Assembly (NCBI GenBank): GCA_020849765.1 | Contig: JADLAY010000003.1 | Span: forward strand, 62,001 to 126,000 | Reading direction: 5' to 3' | Source of the DNA: Anaerolineae bacterium | Lineage (GTDB): Bacteria > Chloroflexota > Anaerolineae > Aggregatilineales > Phototrophicaceae | Length of the DNA stretch: 64,000 nt | Part shown: piece after piece, positions 8,337 to 16,232 of the stretch | Layout of the letters: each line of letters begins with the position of its first letter | Position numbering within the stretch: the stretch's first letter is position 1 | The notes under the pieces: generated by a model | Seen by the model: the letters and a program-made list of their open reading frames with translations, nothing else | The model's database searches: none | Told to the model about the DNA's origin: nothing | Program-made: the position numbers and the translations under genes

Positions 8337-9530
8337 CTAGTGTCGATAGGCCCAGCGGCGCTCGCCGGACTCCAGGGTGAAGGCAACCAGCGCTTCTTCG
8401 TTGGACATGGTGCTGATGAGCACGTATGCCTCCGGGATGTTGACGGTCTCGCTCGGTTCGACGACCACCATGTCCGCAAGGACTTCGCCGACGAGTTCGC
8501 GGCGGAAGATCTCGGTGCCATCATCGCGCGAAAGCCAGTAGGCGCGGTGATCGCGTGAGGCCACGATCAGCTTGTCGTCAGTGATCAGCGGGGTCGCACG
8601 GATGGCGCGTTCGGCCACCTGACGTGCCCAGACCATTTGCATCCCACTGCCGCTGATGTCGAGCGCATGCACCCAGCCGGACGAATCGCCGATGTAGAGC
8701 ATGCCATCGACCACAGCCGGCGAACCCCAGATCCAGTTCTGGGCCTCATATTCTGCGGCAATCGTGCCGTCGTCCGCAACTTTGAACAGCTTGCGTCCGA
8801 ACGAGCCGACGTAGAGATAACCATCGGCGTAGACTGGCGCCGAAGCGATCGCCCCGCCGAGATCGACCTTCCAGAGCAGATCGCCGTTGTCGGCGTCCAG
8901 GGCGTAGAGGAAGTGATCGAGCGAGGTGACGTAGAGCACGCCCTCGACCAGCAGCGGTTCGGCCCAGACGCCGAACTCCGTGTCGAATTTCCAGCGCACG
9001 CTGTAATCATCGCGGTTGATGGCGGTGACATCGCCCTCGCTGAGCGGGACGTAGAGTGTGTCGTCGGTTGCCAGCACGTTGGCGACGATGTGACTAGTCG
9101 TCGTGTCGGCTTCGATCAGGCGACCTTCAGGGTTGAGCACACGCGCTGCGTCCACGTCGACCTCATAGAAGCGACGACTGAAGGACGGCAGCAGCATGGT
9201 GTTATCATCGAGGGGGATGGGCTGATGGTAGAAGACAGTGGCGGGGTTGGCCTGCACCTGCACCTGCCACGTGAGCGCATTGCCGCTCTCGCTATCCACG
9301 CGGACGCGACCCTCGCTGTCGCGCAGTTCGATCAACGAACCGTCGACCGGATCAACAAGTGCCACCTTATCATGAAAGGCGAACATGATTTCCTGCCCGT
9401 CATCGATCAACGTGACAGACGCCCAGCGTGGATCAGTTGGCAGCGGAACACAACTCGACATGAACAGCATTAGCAGGAAGAGCGCAAGCGCACCGACCTG
9501 ATACTTCGATGCCATCATCCGTGATTTCAA
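8337..9530 (-). CDS. PQQ-like beta-propeller lipoprotein
   Basis: Predicted exported lipoprotein of 397 residues. An N-terminal hydrophobic stretch ends in the lipobox LFMSSC (Cys about 27). It is followed by repeated propeller blades such as LYVTSLDHFLYALDADNG and LYVGSFGRKLFKV. A TTG start at 9530 fits best because AGGAG lies 9 nt before it; ATG codons follow at residues 5 and 6. The fold resembles BamB/PQQ repeat proteins, but enzyme activity is not indicated. It lies between yidD and yidC, which suggests a scaffold or chaperone role outside the membrane linked to protein insertion. That role is inference. Confidence 0.85.
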   Translation of the reverse strand: MKSRMMASKYQVGALALFLLMLFMSSCVPLPTDPRWASVTLIDDGQEIMFAFHDKVALVDPVDGSLIELRDSEGRVRVDSESGNALTWQVQVQANPATVFYHQPIPLDDNTMLLPSFSRRFYEVDVDAARVLNPEGRLIEADTTTSHIVANVLATDDTLYVPLSEGDVTAINRDDYSVRWKFDTEFGVWAEPLLVEGVLYVTSLDHFLYALDADNGDLLWKVDLGGAIASAPVYADGYLYVGSFGRKLFKVADDGTIAAEYEAQNWIWGSPAVVDGMLYIGDSSGWVHALDISGSGMQMVWARQVAERAIRATPLITDDKLIVASRDHRAYWLSRDDGTEIFRRELVGEVLADMVVVEPSETVNIPEAYVLISTMSNEEALVAFTLESGERRWAYRH

Positions 9531-9552
9531 AGACTTTCTCTCCTAGTCGACA

Positions 9553-9762
9553 TCAAGGCACCGGATCGTAACCACCGGGATTCAGCGGATGACAGCGTGA
9601 GATACGTCGAATGCCAAGCCAGGTGCCCCGAAATACGCCATACTTCTCAATCGCCTCATACGTGTATTGTGAACACGTCGGCTGGAAACGACACGAAGAC
9701 GGGAGCATGGGCGAGATGAAACGTTTGTAGAAACGAATCGCCGCCAGCGCCAGACTTTTCAT
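9553..9762 (-). CDS. yidD: Membrane protein insertion efficiency factor YidD
   Basis: Small 69-residue YidD protein. It has the diagnostic core [21 protein letters not shown] and the later motif [12 protein letters not shown]. The family assists YidC-dependent membrane insertion from the inner face of the membrane. Its ATG overlaps the rnpA stop by 4 nt (ATGA). Confidence 0.96.
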   Translation of the reverse strand: MKSLALAAIRFYKRFISPMLPSSCRFQPTCSQYTYEAIEKYGVFRGTWLGIRRISRCHPLNPGGYDPVP

Positions 9763-10106
9763 GCGGATGCATCCTTCAGCAAACCAGCTTGACGATACAA
9801 CTCATCCACCATCTGTACCACAACAGGCCAGGGCTTCCCGACCAATCCTGAACGCGCTATCCACAAAATATCGAAACCGGGTTGGACATCTGCATGACGA
9901 AGGCGAATCACCTCGCGCAGCACGCGTCTCACCCGGTTTCGCGTTACGGCTTTGCCCAATTGTTTGCTGGTGATAAAACCGTAGCGATTGTGGCCCACTT
10001 CATTCTGAACAACGCTCAAGGATAACCATGGGCGCCGATAAGTATGGCCATGACGCCGCAGGCGGGCAAAATCCTCGCGCCGTCGCAGCCTGAAGCGGGC
10101 GTCCAT
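9759..10106 (-). CDS. rnpA: Ribonuclease P protein component
   Basis: Protein subunit of RNase P, which trims the 5' leader of tRNA precursors together with the rnpB RNA. The 115 residues contain the signature [17 protein letters not shown] and an N-terminal [15 protein letters not shown]. It lies 20 nt after rpmH and overlaps yidD by 4 nt. Confidence 0.96.
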   Translation of the reverse strand: MDARFRLRRREDFARLRRHGHTYRRPWLSLSVVQNEVGHNRYGFITSKQLGKAVTRNRVRRVLREVIRLRHADVQPGFDILWIARSGLVGKPWPVVVQMVDELYRQAGLLKDASA

Positions 10107-10126
10107 TCACCGCCGCACGCAATGGA

Positions 10127-10306
10127 TCAGTGCGATTTCCAGTTAATACGCTTCACGTGCCGCGAAGATACCGTGAGTTCATGACGGCCACGCTGCCGCC
10201 GAGCCTTCAACACCTTGCGCCCGTTACGAGTCGCCATACGTGCGCGGAAACCGTGGACGCGTGCCCGACGGCGAATCTTCGGCTGGTATGTACGCTTGGT
10301 TGCCAT
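10127..10306 (-). CDS. rpmH: 50S ribosomal protein L34
   Basis: A 59-residue basic protein on the minus strand beginning [20 protein letters not shown] and containing [17 protein letters not shown]. This is the L34 signature. The C-terminus extends about 12 residues beyond the common 44-47 length. GAGGT lies 9 nt before the ATG. It is the first gene of the operon and follows a near-consensus promoter. dnaA, often the neighbour of rpmH, is not here. Confidence 0.96.
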   Translation of the reverse strand: MATKRTYQPKIRRRARVHGFRARMATRNGRKVLKARRQRGRHELTVSSRHVKRINWKSH

Positions 10307-10347
10307 TCAGTTACTACCTCAAATCGTGAGAACGACTATGGGCGATA

Positions 10348-10376
10348 AGTATAATCGAGCGATTCCGGGCGGTCAA
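10348..10376 (-). promoter_or_regulatory. Promoter of the rpmH-rnpA-yidC operon
   Basis: On the minus strand TTGACC (complement of 10371-10376) and TATACT (complement of 10348-10353) are spaced by 17 nt. The rpmH start follows about 42 nt downstream of the -10. Confidence 0.85.
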
Positions 10377-10384
10377 CCCAACGC

Positions 10385-10414
10385 TTGCAAAGGCCGAACG
10401 CCCTCAGCTATACT
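10385..10414 (+). promoter_or_regulatory. Promoter of the 10469-12936 operon
   Basis: TTGCAA (10385-10390) and TATACT (10409-10414) are separated by 18 nt. They lie back to back with the rpmH promoter. Confidence 0.7.
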
Positions 10415-10468
10415 TGAAGCAGCGAAAAACCGCACCTAAAGACGAAAGATCCATACGAGGAGCAAACC

Positions 10469-12043
10469 TTGACCACTAGCCAGATGTGGGCAGGCAAATT
10501 CAACATTACCGATACAGATCTCGACTACCTGACCAATCTGCTGCTCGAACGTGAGACTCCCCTGAGCCTGGAAACGCTGGCGCTGGCATTGATTGAAAAG
10601 CGTTTGAACGACGAAGCCGAAAAGGCGCGCAAGCGTTACGAGAACATCCTGCTCTACCGCCCATCTGAAACATACAGCCTCGGTCAGCGCCTGGTCTTCC
10701 CGGCGCTCGATTATGCCATGGCGACCGTGACACGCGAGCGCGAGGGTTTCAACCCGGACAGCGGCGACTTCACGGTCATCGGCGTGGCATTTGACGACGA
10801 CGAGGATCATGAGCGGGAATTTGCATCCGGGCTGGCTGTCGAACACAAGCTCAACGAGGTCGACGAATCCAACGTCGCCATGCCGGGCATCGAACAGCAG
10901 AGCGCCGAAGAGATCCTGGCCGAGCACGGCGATAAGATCCTGGCCAGCCTGCGCCAGCGCCTGCAAAACAACGACGATTTGATCTCGGTCGCGGGCAAGT
11001 GGTTCTCACGCAGCCTCGTGCTCGACGTCAACGAAGGGCATCTCAACCTGGCGGAGGCCGTGCTCGACATCATGGGCGGTGGGCCGCTGTCACCTGTTGA
11101 GATCCTGGAACAGATCGGCAGCATCGGCAATGGCCCGGCGGAGCTGCAGGTCTACAGCCTGAACTACGCGATGATGCACGACTCGCGCTTTGACGAAGTC
11201 GGCCCGGTCGGACAGGTACTCTGGTATCTGACTCGCCTGGAACCCGACGAAGTCAAGCAAGTCCCACACATCCTCCGCTACACAGCCATCGAGTACGACC
11301 CCACCCTCTTGACAAACGAAATGGAAGCCCTGGTCGCCGAACTCGACGACGAACTCAGCCAGATCGAGCCGGAGCAGCCGCGTGACCTGGAAGAAGCGAC
11401 CATCGCCTTGATCTACCCGCACCGCCGCGCTGGCACGCTGCCGCTCAATGCAAAGATCCGCGCCGTCTTCCCGACTGCCCTGCGCACGTCGCGCGTGTGG
11501 GTGACGCTGGTCGATGGCCAGGACGGCGAAGAGTCGGTCGGCTGGGTCGTGCGCGATCAGCGTTACGTCTATGGCCTGAACAACCTGTACCGCAAGCACA
11601 TGCTGCCGGTTGGGGCTTACGTGACCGTCCGCCGCGGCGACAGAGACGACCACATCGTGACCGATTTCCGGTCGCACCGCCCGCGCACGGAGTGGGTCAA
11701 ACTGATCACGCCCAAGAACAACCAGCTTGCCTTCGACGAGCAAAAGCGTGCGATCGGCGCGGAATACGACGATCTGCTGATCCTCGGCACGGATGACATC
11801 GCCGGTGTCGACGCCATGGGTGACCAGGCGCGCCAGCAAAAGCGCCCGCTCGCCTCGATCATCCGCATCATCCTGGCAGAACTGGCGCGTTTTTCGCCGC
11901 AGTCCGCCGTCCATGCCAAAACCATTTACAGCGCCGTCAACGTGTTGCGACGCTGCCCGCCCGGTCCTATTCTCGCCACCTTAGTGAGCAATCCGGACTT
12001 CGAGTACGTGGGCAATCACTATTGGAAGATCAGCGAGCGATAG
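10469..12043 (+). CDS. Conserved hypothetical protein with HARE-HTH-like modules
   Basis: 524 residues, not recognised as a named family. The start is TTG with GAGGAG 9 nt upstream. The N-terminal third looks helical and acidic. Two regions have the pattern of HARE-HTH/RpoE-delta winged helices. One is at about 195-250 (GPLSPVEILEQIG ... SRFDEVGPVGQVLWYL). The other is at the C-terminus, about 455-522 (SIIRIILAELARF ... PDFEYVGNHYWKI). Between them a beta-rich region (RVWVTLVDGQDGEE, YVTVRRGDRDD) is seen. No signal peptide or membrane segment is present. It is first in a three-gene operon. A DNA- or transcription-associated role is inference. Confidence 0.7.
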   Translation: MTTSQMWAGKFNITDTDLDYLTNLLLERETPLSLETLALALIEKRLNDEAEKARKRYENILLYRPSETYSLGQRLVFPALDYAMATVTREREGFNPDSGDFTVIGVAFDDDEDHEREFASGLAVEHKLNEVDESNVAMPGIEQQSAEEILAEHGDKILASLRQRLQNNDDLISVAGKWFSRSLVLDVNEGHLNLAEAVLDIMGGGPLSPVEILEQIGSIGNGPAELQVYSLNYAMMHDSRFDEVGPVGQVLWYLTRLEPDEVKQVPHILRYTAIEYDPTLLTNEMEALVAELDDELSQIEPEQPRDLEEATIALIYPHRRAGTLPLNAKIRAVFPTALRTSRVWVTLVDGQDGEESVGWVVRDQRYVYGLNNLYRKHMLPVGAYVTVRRGDRDDHIVTDFRSHRPRTEWVKLITPKNNQLAFDEQKRAIGAEYDDLLILGTDDIAGVDAMGDQARQQKRPLASIIRIILAELARFSPQSAVHAKTIYSAVNVLRRCPPGPILATLVSNPDFEYVGNHYWKISER

Positions 12044-12056
12044 AGAGAAACCCATC

Positions 12057-12491
12057 ATGCAGCCTTCACCTGACAAACCCAGTTTACTCGTCAAGCCCAC
12101 CCTCGATACCAGGTATCACATCGACTACTCGTGGTGGGAAACCAGTGGTGAAGATCTGCGCACGTACGTCCTCAGCCACCTCCTGCCAGAGCAGCGCGAC
12201 CAACTCAGCCAGACGACGGAAGAGCGGGTCATCGACTACGTCGACCCGGACACCGGCGAAGTCTTCCAGGTCGACGAGTTGGGGCTGGCGATTCAGCTTG
12301 CGGCCAAAGATCCAAGCTACATCAGCGCGCAGACCGCCCTCGTAGACAGCATCTTTCGCGTGTTCCTGGCCAACGGCAACACGCCGCTGACTGTTCGTGA
12401 ACTCTCAGAGCGCACCGAACGCCCCGGCAATACGATCCTCAAGATGCTCAGCGGGCACATCTGGAAAGGTATTCGCCCTTACCAATCGTAG
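12057..12491 (+). CDS. Hypothetical protein with C-terminal helix-turn-helix-like segment
   Basis: 144 residues, 13 nt after the preceding gene. The N-terminal part reads RYHIDYSWWETSGEDLRTYV. The C-terminal 50 residues (VFLANGNTPLTVRELSERTERPGNTILKML) look like a winged helix-turn-helix. It carries no zinc motif or membrane segment. Together with its upstream partner it suggests a small DNA-binding assembly, but this is inference. Confidence 0.7.
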   Translation: MQPSPDKPSLLVKPTLDTRYHIDYSWWETSGEDLRTYVLSHLLPEQRDQLSQTTEERVIDYVDPDTGEVFQVDELGLAIQLAAKDPSYISAQTALVDSIFRVFLANGNTPLTVRELSERTERPGNTILKMLSGHIWKGIRPYQS

Positions 12492-12513
12492 ACATCAAGG
12501 AGACAAACAGGGT

Positions 12514-12936
12514 ATGGGTCGTGTCATCAACACTGACAGCACCGGCAAGCAGCGTAACCAGTTGATGCGCACGGCTGCCGAACTGCTGCGCCATCTGAGC
12601 CAGCAGCAAGACATTGACACAAATGCGAAGGATATGCTGGCGGCGCTGGTCTACTGCTTCCGCGGCATCGACGAAGGCATTGACCAATCGGCGCAGGCCT
12701 GGGAAAAACGCGATTACTGGATGAAAGCGGATGAGCTGCGCCAGCGCTGGTATTGGGCCGGCGGCATGGCGGACGAGCTGCAGGCGCTGATCTTCGCCGA
12801 AGAGTGGGATCGGCTGCCCGCGGTGCTGGTCAGACTGCTGCCGCGCTTCAATGACATCAAGATCACCAAGTTCACGCGCAGCGAATCGGTCTGGGCAGGC
12901 AGTCACATGCGCCTGCTGCGCGAACAGAAGCGCTAA
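12514..12936 (+). CDS. Hypothetical helical protein
   Basis: 140 residues. The frame is open further upstream, but ATG at 12514 is chosen because AAGGAG lies about 11 nt before it and the earlier part overlaps the preceding gene. The protein looks entirely alpha-helical (RTAAELLRHLSQQQ, MLAALVYCFRGIDEGIDQS). I do not recognise a family. It is third in the operon, 22 nt behind the second gene. Confidence 0.7.
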   Translation: MGRVINTDSTGKQRNQLMRTAAELLRHLSQQQDIDTNAKDMLAALVYCFRGIDEGIDQSAQAWEKRDYWMKADELRQRWYWAGGMADELQALIFAEEWDRLPAVLVRLLPRFNDIKITKFTRSESVWAGSHMRLLREQKR

Positions 12937-12977
12937 GCAAATCACACCCTGATCGTCTCAAATGGATACAACCGCAG

Positions 12978-12998
12978 GGGTTTGGCGTTGCCAAACCC
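12978..12998. terminator. Hairpin between convergent genes, possible bidirectional terminator
   Basis: GGGTTTGGC (12978-12986) and GCCAAACCC (12990-12998) form a perfect 9-bp stem with a 3-nt loop. It lies 41 nt after the end of the hypothetical operon and 15 nt after the end of the LCP gene on the other strand. No clear T run follows on either strand. Confidence 0.55.
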
Positions 12999-13013
12999 TA
13001 GAATGCGTCTGCC

Positions 13014-13925
13014 TCAATCGAAGCGCTCGGCCAGCCAATCGGATAGCGCGGCGACGTTCGCCGTTGCATTGCCGTTGACGGTCGTCGTGATCAGTTCGCG
13101 GTCGACGACGCGCTGGTCGAAGCGACCAAAGTTGAGCAGGAATGCCGGGGCATAACGCGCCATATCGAAGACGTTGATGTCCGTGTCCGCCGCCTGGGTG
13201 ATGGCCGCCAGCGCCGGGGGCCAGTTCCACGGCAGCAGCAGTTTGCCCCCCAGCGCTGAGATGACTTGCTGCTGGCGTTCGGCGCGCCGGTAGTCATCAT
13301 CGCCGTGGCGGGTGCGCGCATAGATGAGCGCCTGTGCCCCGTCCATTGTTTGCACGCCGGTGTCGAAATGCACCGCCATCGTCCCGCCATCCTCAGTCGG
13401 GTATGCGTAGTCGTCGACGACGTGCTCGACGTTGATCGTGACTCCCCCAACCGCATCGACCAGGGCGACAAAGCCATCGAAATCCAGCCGCAGATAGCGG
13501 TCAATGTGGATACCGAACGCGTTATCGAGCGCCTCTTGCATCAGCACGATGCCACGCCCTGGCGCTTCCATCTCGCCGAGCATGTGCACGGCGTTGATGC
13601 GCTGCTCGCCGTAGGCTTCCACGTCGAAGAACAGATCGCGCGGGATCGAGAGCAGGCTGACGTGACGCGGATGCACCCCCATCAGGATGATGCTATCGGC
13701 GCGCGTGACGGTGCCCTCGCCCGGTCGCGCATCAAGCCCCAGCACGAGGATGTCGAGCGGCGGCGGCGGGAAGATGATGTACGCCACTAAGCTGAGACCA
13801 CATAGAAAGAAAAGCGCCGCCAGTGCCACCAGGCAGCCAAAGAGACAGCCTCGTCGTTTTGGCCGTAACGGGCTGAGCGGACGTTCTTGCGGTCGTGCGG
13901 GTTTGGTTGGATCAGATGCAGTCAT
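13014..13925 (-). CDS. LytR-CpsA-Psr (LCP) family protein
   Basis: Membrane-anchored phosphotransferase family that attaches glycopolymers to the cell wall in Gram-positive bacteria. The 303 residues have a short Pro/Arg-rich cytoplasmic tail, one transmembrane segment (about 28-52) and an extracytoplasmic LCP domain. Hallmarks are VTRADSIILMGVHP, SLLSIPRDLFFDV, RINAVHMLGE and ALIYARTRHGDDDYRRAERQQ, which carry the conserved Arg/Asp residues that bind the lipid pyrophosphate. The natural substrate in Chloroflexota is unknown. It lies 7 nt after pfkA on the same strand. Confidence 0.92.
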   Translation of the reverse strand: MTASDPTKPARPQERPLSPLRPKRRGCLFGCLVALAALFFLCGLSLVAYIIFPPPPLDILVLGLDARPGEGTVTRADSIILMGVHPRHVSLLSIPRDLFFDVEAYGEQRINAVHMLGEMEAPGRGIVLMQEALDNAFGIHIDRYLRLDFDGFVALVDAVGGVTINVEHVVDDYAYPTEDGGTMAVHFDTGVQTMDGAQALIYARTRHGDDDYRRAERQQQVISALGGKLLLPWNWPPALAAITQAADTDINVFDMARYAPAFLLNFGRFDQRVVDRELITTTVNGNATANVAALSDWLAERFD

Positions 13926-13932
13926 GACTCTA

Positions 13933-15015
13933 TCAGCCGAACACTATGCCAAGGTGACGCGCCATGCGCACCATTTCGCCGTCGGGGTTGACGCGCTTGA
14001 TCTTGACCGCCTCTTCCATCGGAACGGCGATCAACTGCGTGCCGTGCAGGGCGACCATATGCCCCCAGCGTTCCTGCGCGACAAAATGCACGGCGGCAGA
14101 ACCAAAGCGCGTGGCCAGCCAGCGATCGCGCGGCGTGGGCTGGCCACCCCGCTGCACATGCCCTAGCCGGGTGACGCGCACCTCGGCGTCCAGGCACGAG
14201 GCGATGGCGTTGCCGACCAGATAGCCGATACCGCCGAGACGCCCCTGATACATCGGGTCGCCTTTGATGATGAACTCCTGCTCGCCATCGATCGGGTGCG
14301 CGCCCTCGGCGACTACAACCAGACTGTAACGACGGCCCGTTTCCTGAAGCGCGCGTATCTTGTTGCAGACGACGGCGATGTCGAACGGCAGCTCCGGGAT
14401 GAGGATGGCATCGGCACCACCGGCGACGCCGGTCGTCAACGCGATCCAGCCCGAATCACGGCCCATGACTTCGAGCACCATCACGCGGTGATGGCTCTCG
14501 GCGGTCGTTTGGAGCTTGTCCAGCGCCTCGGTCGCGGTGACCAGCGCCGTATCGAAGCCGAACGTGATGTCCGTCGCAGAGAGATCGTTATCGATCGTTT
14601 TGGGCACGCCGACAATCCGTGCGCCCAGGTCGACCAGGCGCATGGCCGCGGCCATCGTGCCATCACCCCCGGCGGCGATCAGGGCGTCGAGGTTGAGTTC
14701 GTGCAGTCGGGTGATGACCTCGTGCGCGGCATCGACCAGGACTTCGCTGCCGTCTTCCAGGCGCGTTCGGCGCATGAACGGGTTACCGCGGTTGACCGCG
14801 CCAAGGACAGTGCCGCCGCGCGCGAGCATATCGTGCGCCACATTCGGCGTCAGCTTCATGACCGGCATCCCATTCAGAAGCCCGTCAAAGCCCTGACGAA
14901 TGCCGACCACCTCCCAGCCAAACGCATTGTGTGCAGTTAAGACGACGGCACGAATAACCGCGTTCAGTCCTGGCGCGTCGCCGCCGCCCGTGAGGATGCC
15001 GATTCGCTTGGTCAC
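13933..15015 (-). CDS. pfkA: 6-phosphofructokinase
   Basis: Phosphorylates fructose 6-phosphate in glycolysis. The 360 residues carry GGGDAPGLNAVIR, the nucleotide site GGDGT (Gly119), PKTIDNDL (Lys139, catalytic Asp) and MGRDSGWIAL. Gly at the GGDG position predicts ATP use, whereas Lys in PKTIDND is typical of PPi enzymes. This mixed pair is known from the group III PFKs, which are mostly ATP-dependent. The start is GTG with AGAGG upstream. A TGATAGAAT extended -10-like element lies on the minus strand at about 15051-15059. Confidence 0.95.
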   Translation of the reverse strand: MTKRIGILTGGGDAPGLNAVIRAVVLTAHNAFGWEVVGIRQGFDGLLNGMPVMKLTPNVAHDMLARGGTVLGAVNRGNPFMRRTRLEDGSEVLVDAAHEVITRLHELNLDALIAAGGDGTMAAAMRLVDLGARIVGVPKTIDNDLSATDITFGFDTALVTATEALDKLQTTAESHHRVMVLEVMGRDSGWIALTTGVAGGADAILIPELPFDIAVVCNKIRALQETGRRYSLVVVAEGAHPIDGEQEFIIKGDPMYQGRLGGIGYLVGNAIASCLDAEVRVTRLGHVQRGGQPTPRDRWLATRFGSAAVHFVAQERWGHMVALHGTQLIAVPMEEAVKIKRVNPDGEMVRMARHLGIVFG

Positions 15016-15070
15016 TGTAACCTCTGCCGAACGTTACATGGTGCGCGCGCATTCTATCATAGGCGCACGC

Positions 15071-15622
15071 TTATGATGCGGGCGAGTTTGCGTCGTAGAG
15101 CATCCAGTCGGCGCCGCCCGACTGCAAGACGAACAGGCCGCCCTGACGCCCTCTCAAATACACCGAACCATCCGCCGCGGTTTGAACGACCGTTTCGAAC
15201 GGGAACTCGTACTCGGCCACCGCCCAGCCCAGGCGATTGCGCAGTGCATCATTTTCGCGCCAGATCAGCCCCATCCCCCGCCGTGGTTGAAAGGTATAGG
15301 CTGGCTGACCGACGTTGAGCGCCGGATCGTACTCGATCATGCCCTCTTCGAACTTGTCTTCGAAGGCCTGCCAGCGTGGCGCGGACTGGCTGAGATAGAG
15401 CACGTAGATCGTGTCTAGCTCGGTGATCCAGAGCATGAAGCCGTTCTCAAACTGCATGACGGTCGCGTGCGACGAGCGCGCCGGTTCGCGCGGGCAATCC
15501 TTCGGCGCGCGCTCGCTCATGAACCAGCTGTTTTCGCACGGTGGCACACCTTCGCAGCCGACGAGTGCGCTCAGGCAGACTGAAAATAGGACGATGCGCC
15601 ACAGTCGTTTCATACGGATCAA
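15071..15622 (-). CDS. Hypothetical lipoprotein
   Basis: 183 residues beginning with a signal peptide and the lipobox LSALVGC (Cys about 23). It is therefore predicted to be anchored outside the cytoplasmic membrane. The mature part contains several Cys residues near its N-terminus (PPCENSW, KDCPRE) and beta-rich segments (YLRGRQGGLFVLQ). I do not recognise a family. The start may be the Met at residue 1 or 4. It lies 55 nt upstream of pfkA. Confidence 0.75.
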   Translation of the reverse strand: MIRMKRLWRIVLFSVCLSALVGCEGVPPCENSWFMSERAPKDCPREPARSSHATVMQFENGFMLWITELDTIYVLYLSQSAPRWQAFEDKFEEGMIEYDPALNVGQPAYTFQPRRGMGLIWRENDALRNRLGWAVAEYEFPFETVVQTAADGSVYLRGRQGGLFVLQSGGADWMLYDANSPAS

Positions 15623-15717
15623 CCTCGATATGCGATGCTTGCGCCCGATCGGCGATCATGCCAATTATGGTACAATGCCCGCGTCTGTGAACGGCGACAT
15701 TCAGAGAGGATATTTGC

Positions 15718-16098
15718 GTGGCACGTCGACGGAGTTCCCGACGCAGTTCGAGCAGTTCGCGCTCACGAGGCAAGAGCTACCGCGAGGCACGGATCGAGAT
15801 GATGACGTGGGCAGGTCTCGTGATCGTGTTCGCGCTGGGTGCGCTCGGACGCGAGAACAACATCAGTATGCCGAACTGGTTTGTGCCGTTCGCCGGGGCT
15901 GTGATCTTGCTCGGCTCCGGAATCTACCAGTATTCGAGCCACTACCGCGTCAGTCCGATCACCTGGCTGGGCGGCCTGGTGCTCGCCCTGTTCGTCATGT
16001 ATAGCTGGTATGTCGATCCGAATCAGCCGTTCGTTGGCGCTTCGTTGATCGTCTTTTTCCTCGTCATCCTGTTCGGATTGGTGACCGGCGATACGTGA
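15718..16098 (+). CDS. Small integral membrane protein
   Basis: 126 residues with a GTG start and GAGAGGA about 9 nt upstream. The N-terminus is very basic and Ser-rich (RRRSSRRSSSSSRSR). Three or four transmembrane segments follow (about 28-45, 52-70, 80-97, 104-123). No family is recognised. A -10-like TACAAT lies about 45 nt upstream. A 12-bp hairpin follows its stop codon. Confidence 0.75.
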   Translation: MARRRSSRRSSSSSRSRGKSYREARIEMMTWAGLVIVFALGALGRENNISMPNWFVPFAGAVILLGSGIYQYSSHYRVSPITWLGGLVLALFVMYSWYVDPNQPFVGASLIVFFLVILFGLVTGDT

Positions 16099-16105
16099 GC
16101 CGGAC

Positions 16106-16144
16106 GGCGGCACGGCAATTCTCTCCGCTTGCTGCCGTGCCGCC
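16106..16144. repeat. GGCACGG palindrome, possible terminator
   Basis: GGCGGCACGGCA (16106-16117) and TGCCGTGCCGCC (16133-16144) form a perfect 12-bp stem just after the preceding stop codon. It has no T run. The GGCACGG/CCGTGCC core recurs near 22823-22849 and 24993-25008. Confidence 0.6.
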
Positions 16145-16165
16145 GAAAACTACCCACTGCTCCTC

Positions 16166-16194
16166 TTGACAATCCTGTATGGATGCGTTATTTC
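16166..16194 (+). promoter_or_regulatory. Possible promoter of the PucR-type regulator
   Basis: A perfect TTGACA (16166-16171) is followed after 17 nt by TATTTC (16189-16194), a weak -10. The start codon is 38 nt further on. Confidence 0.5.
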
Positions 16195-16232
16195 ATTGGC
16201 TAGGAATTTGTGCAATTTGACCGAAGGCAACT

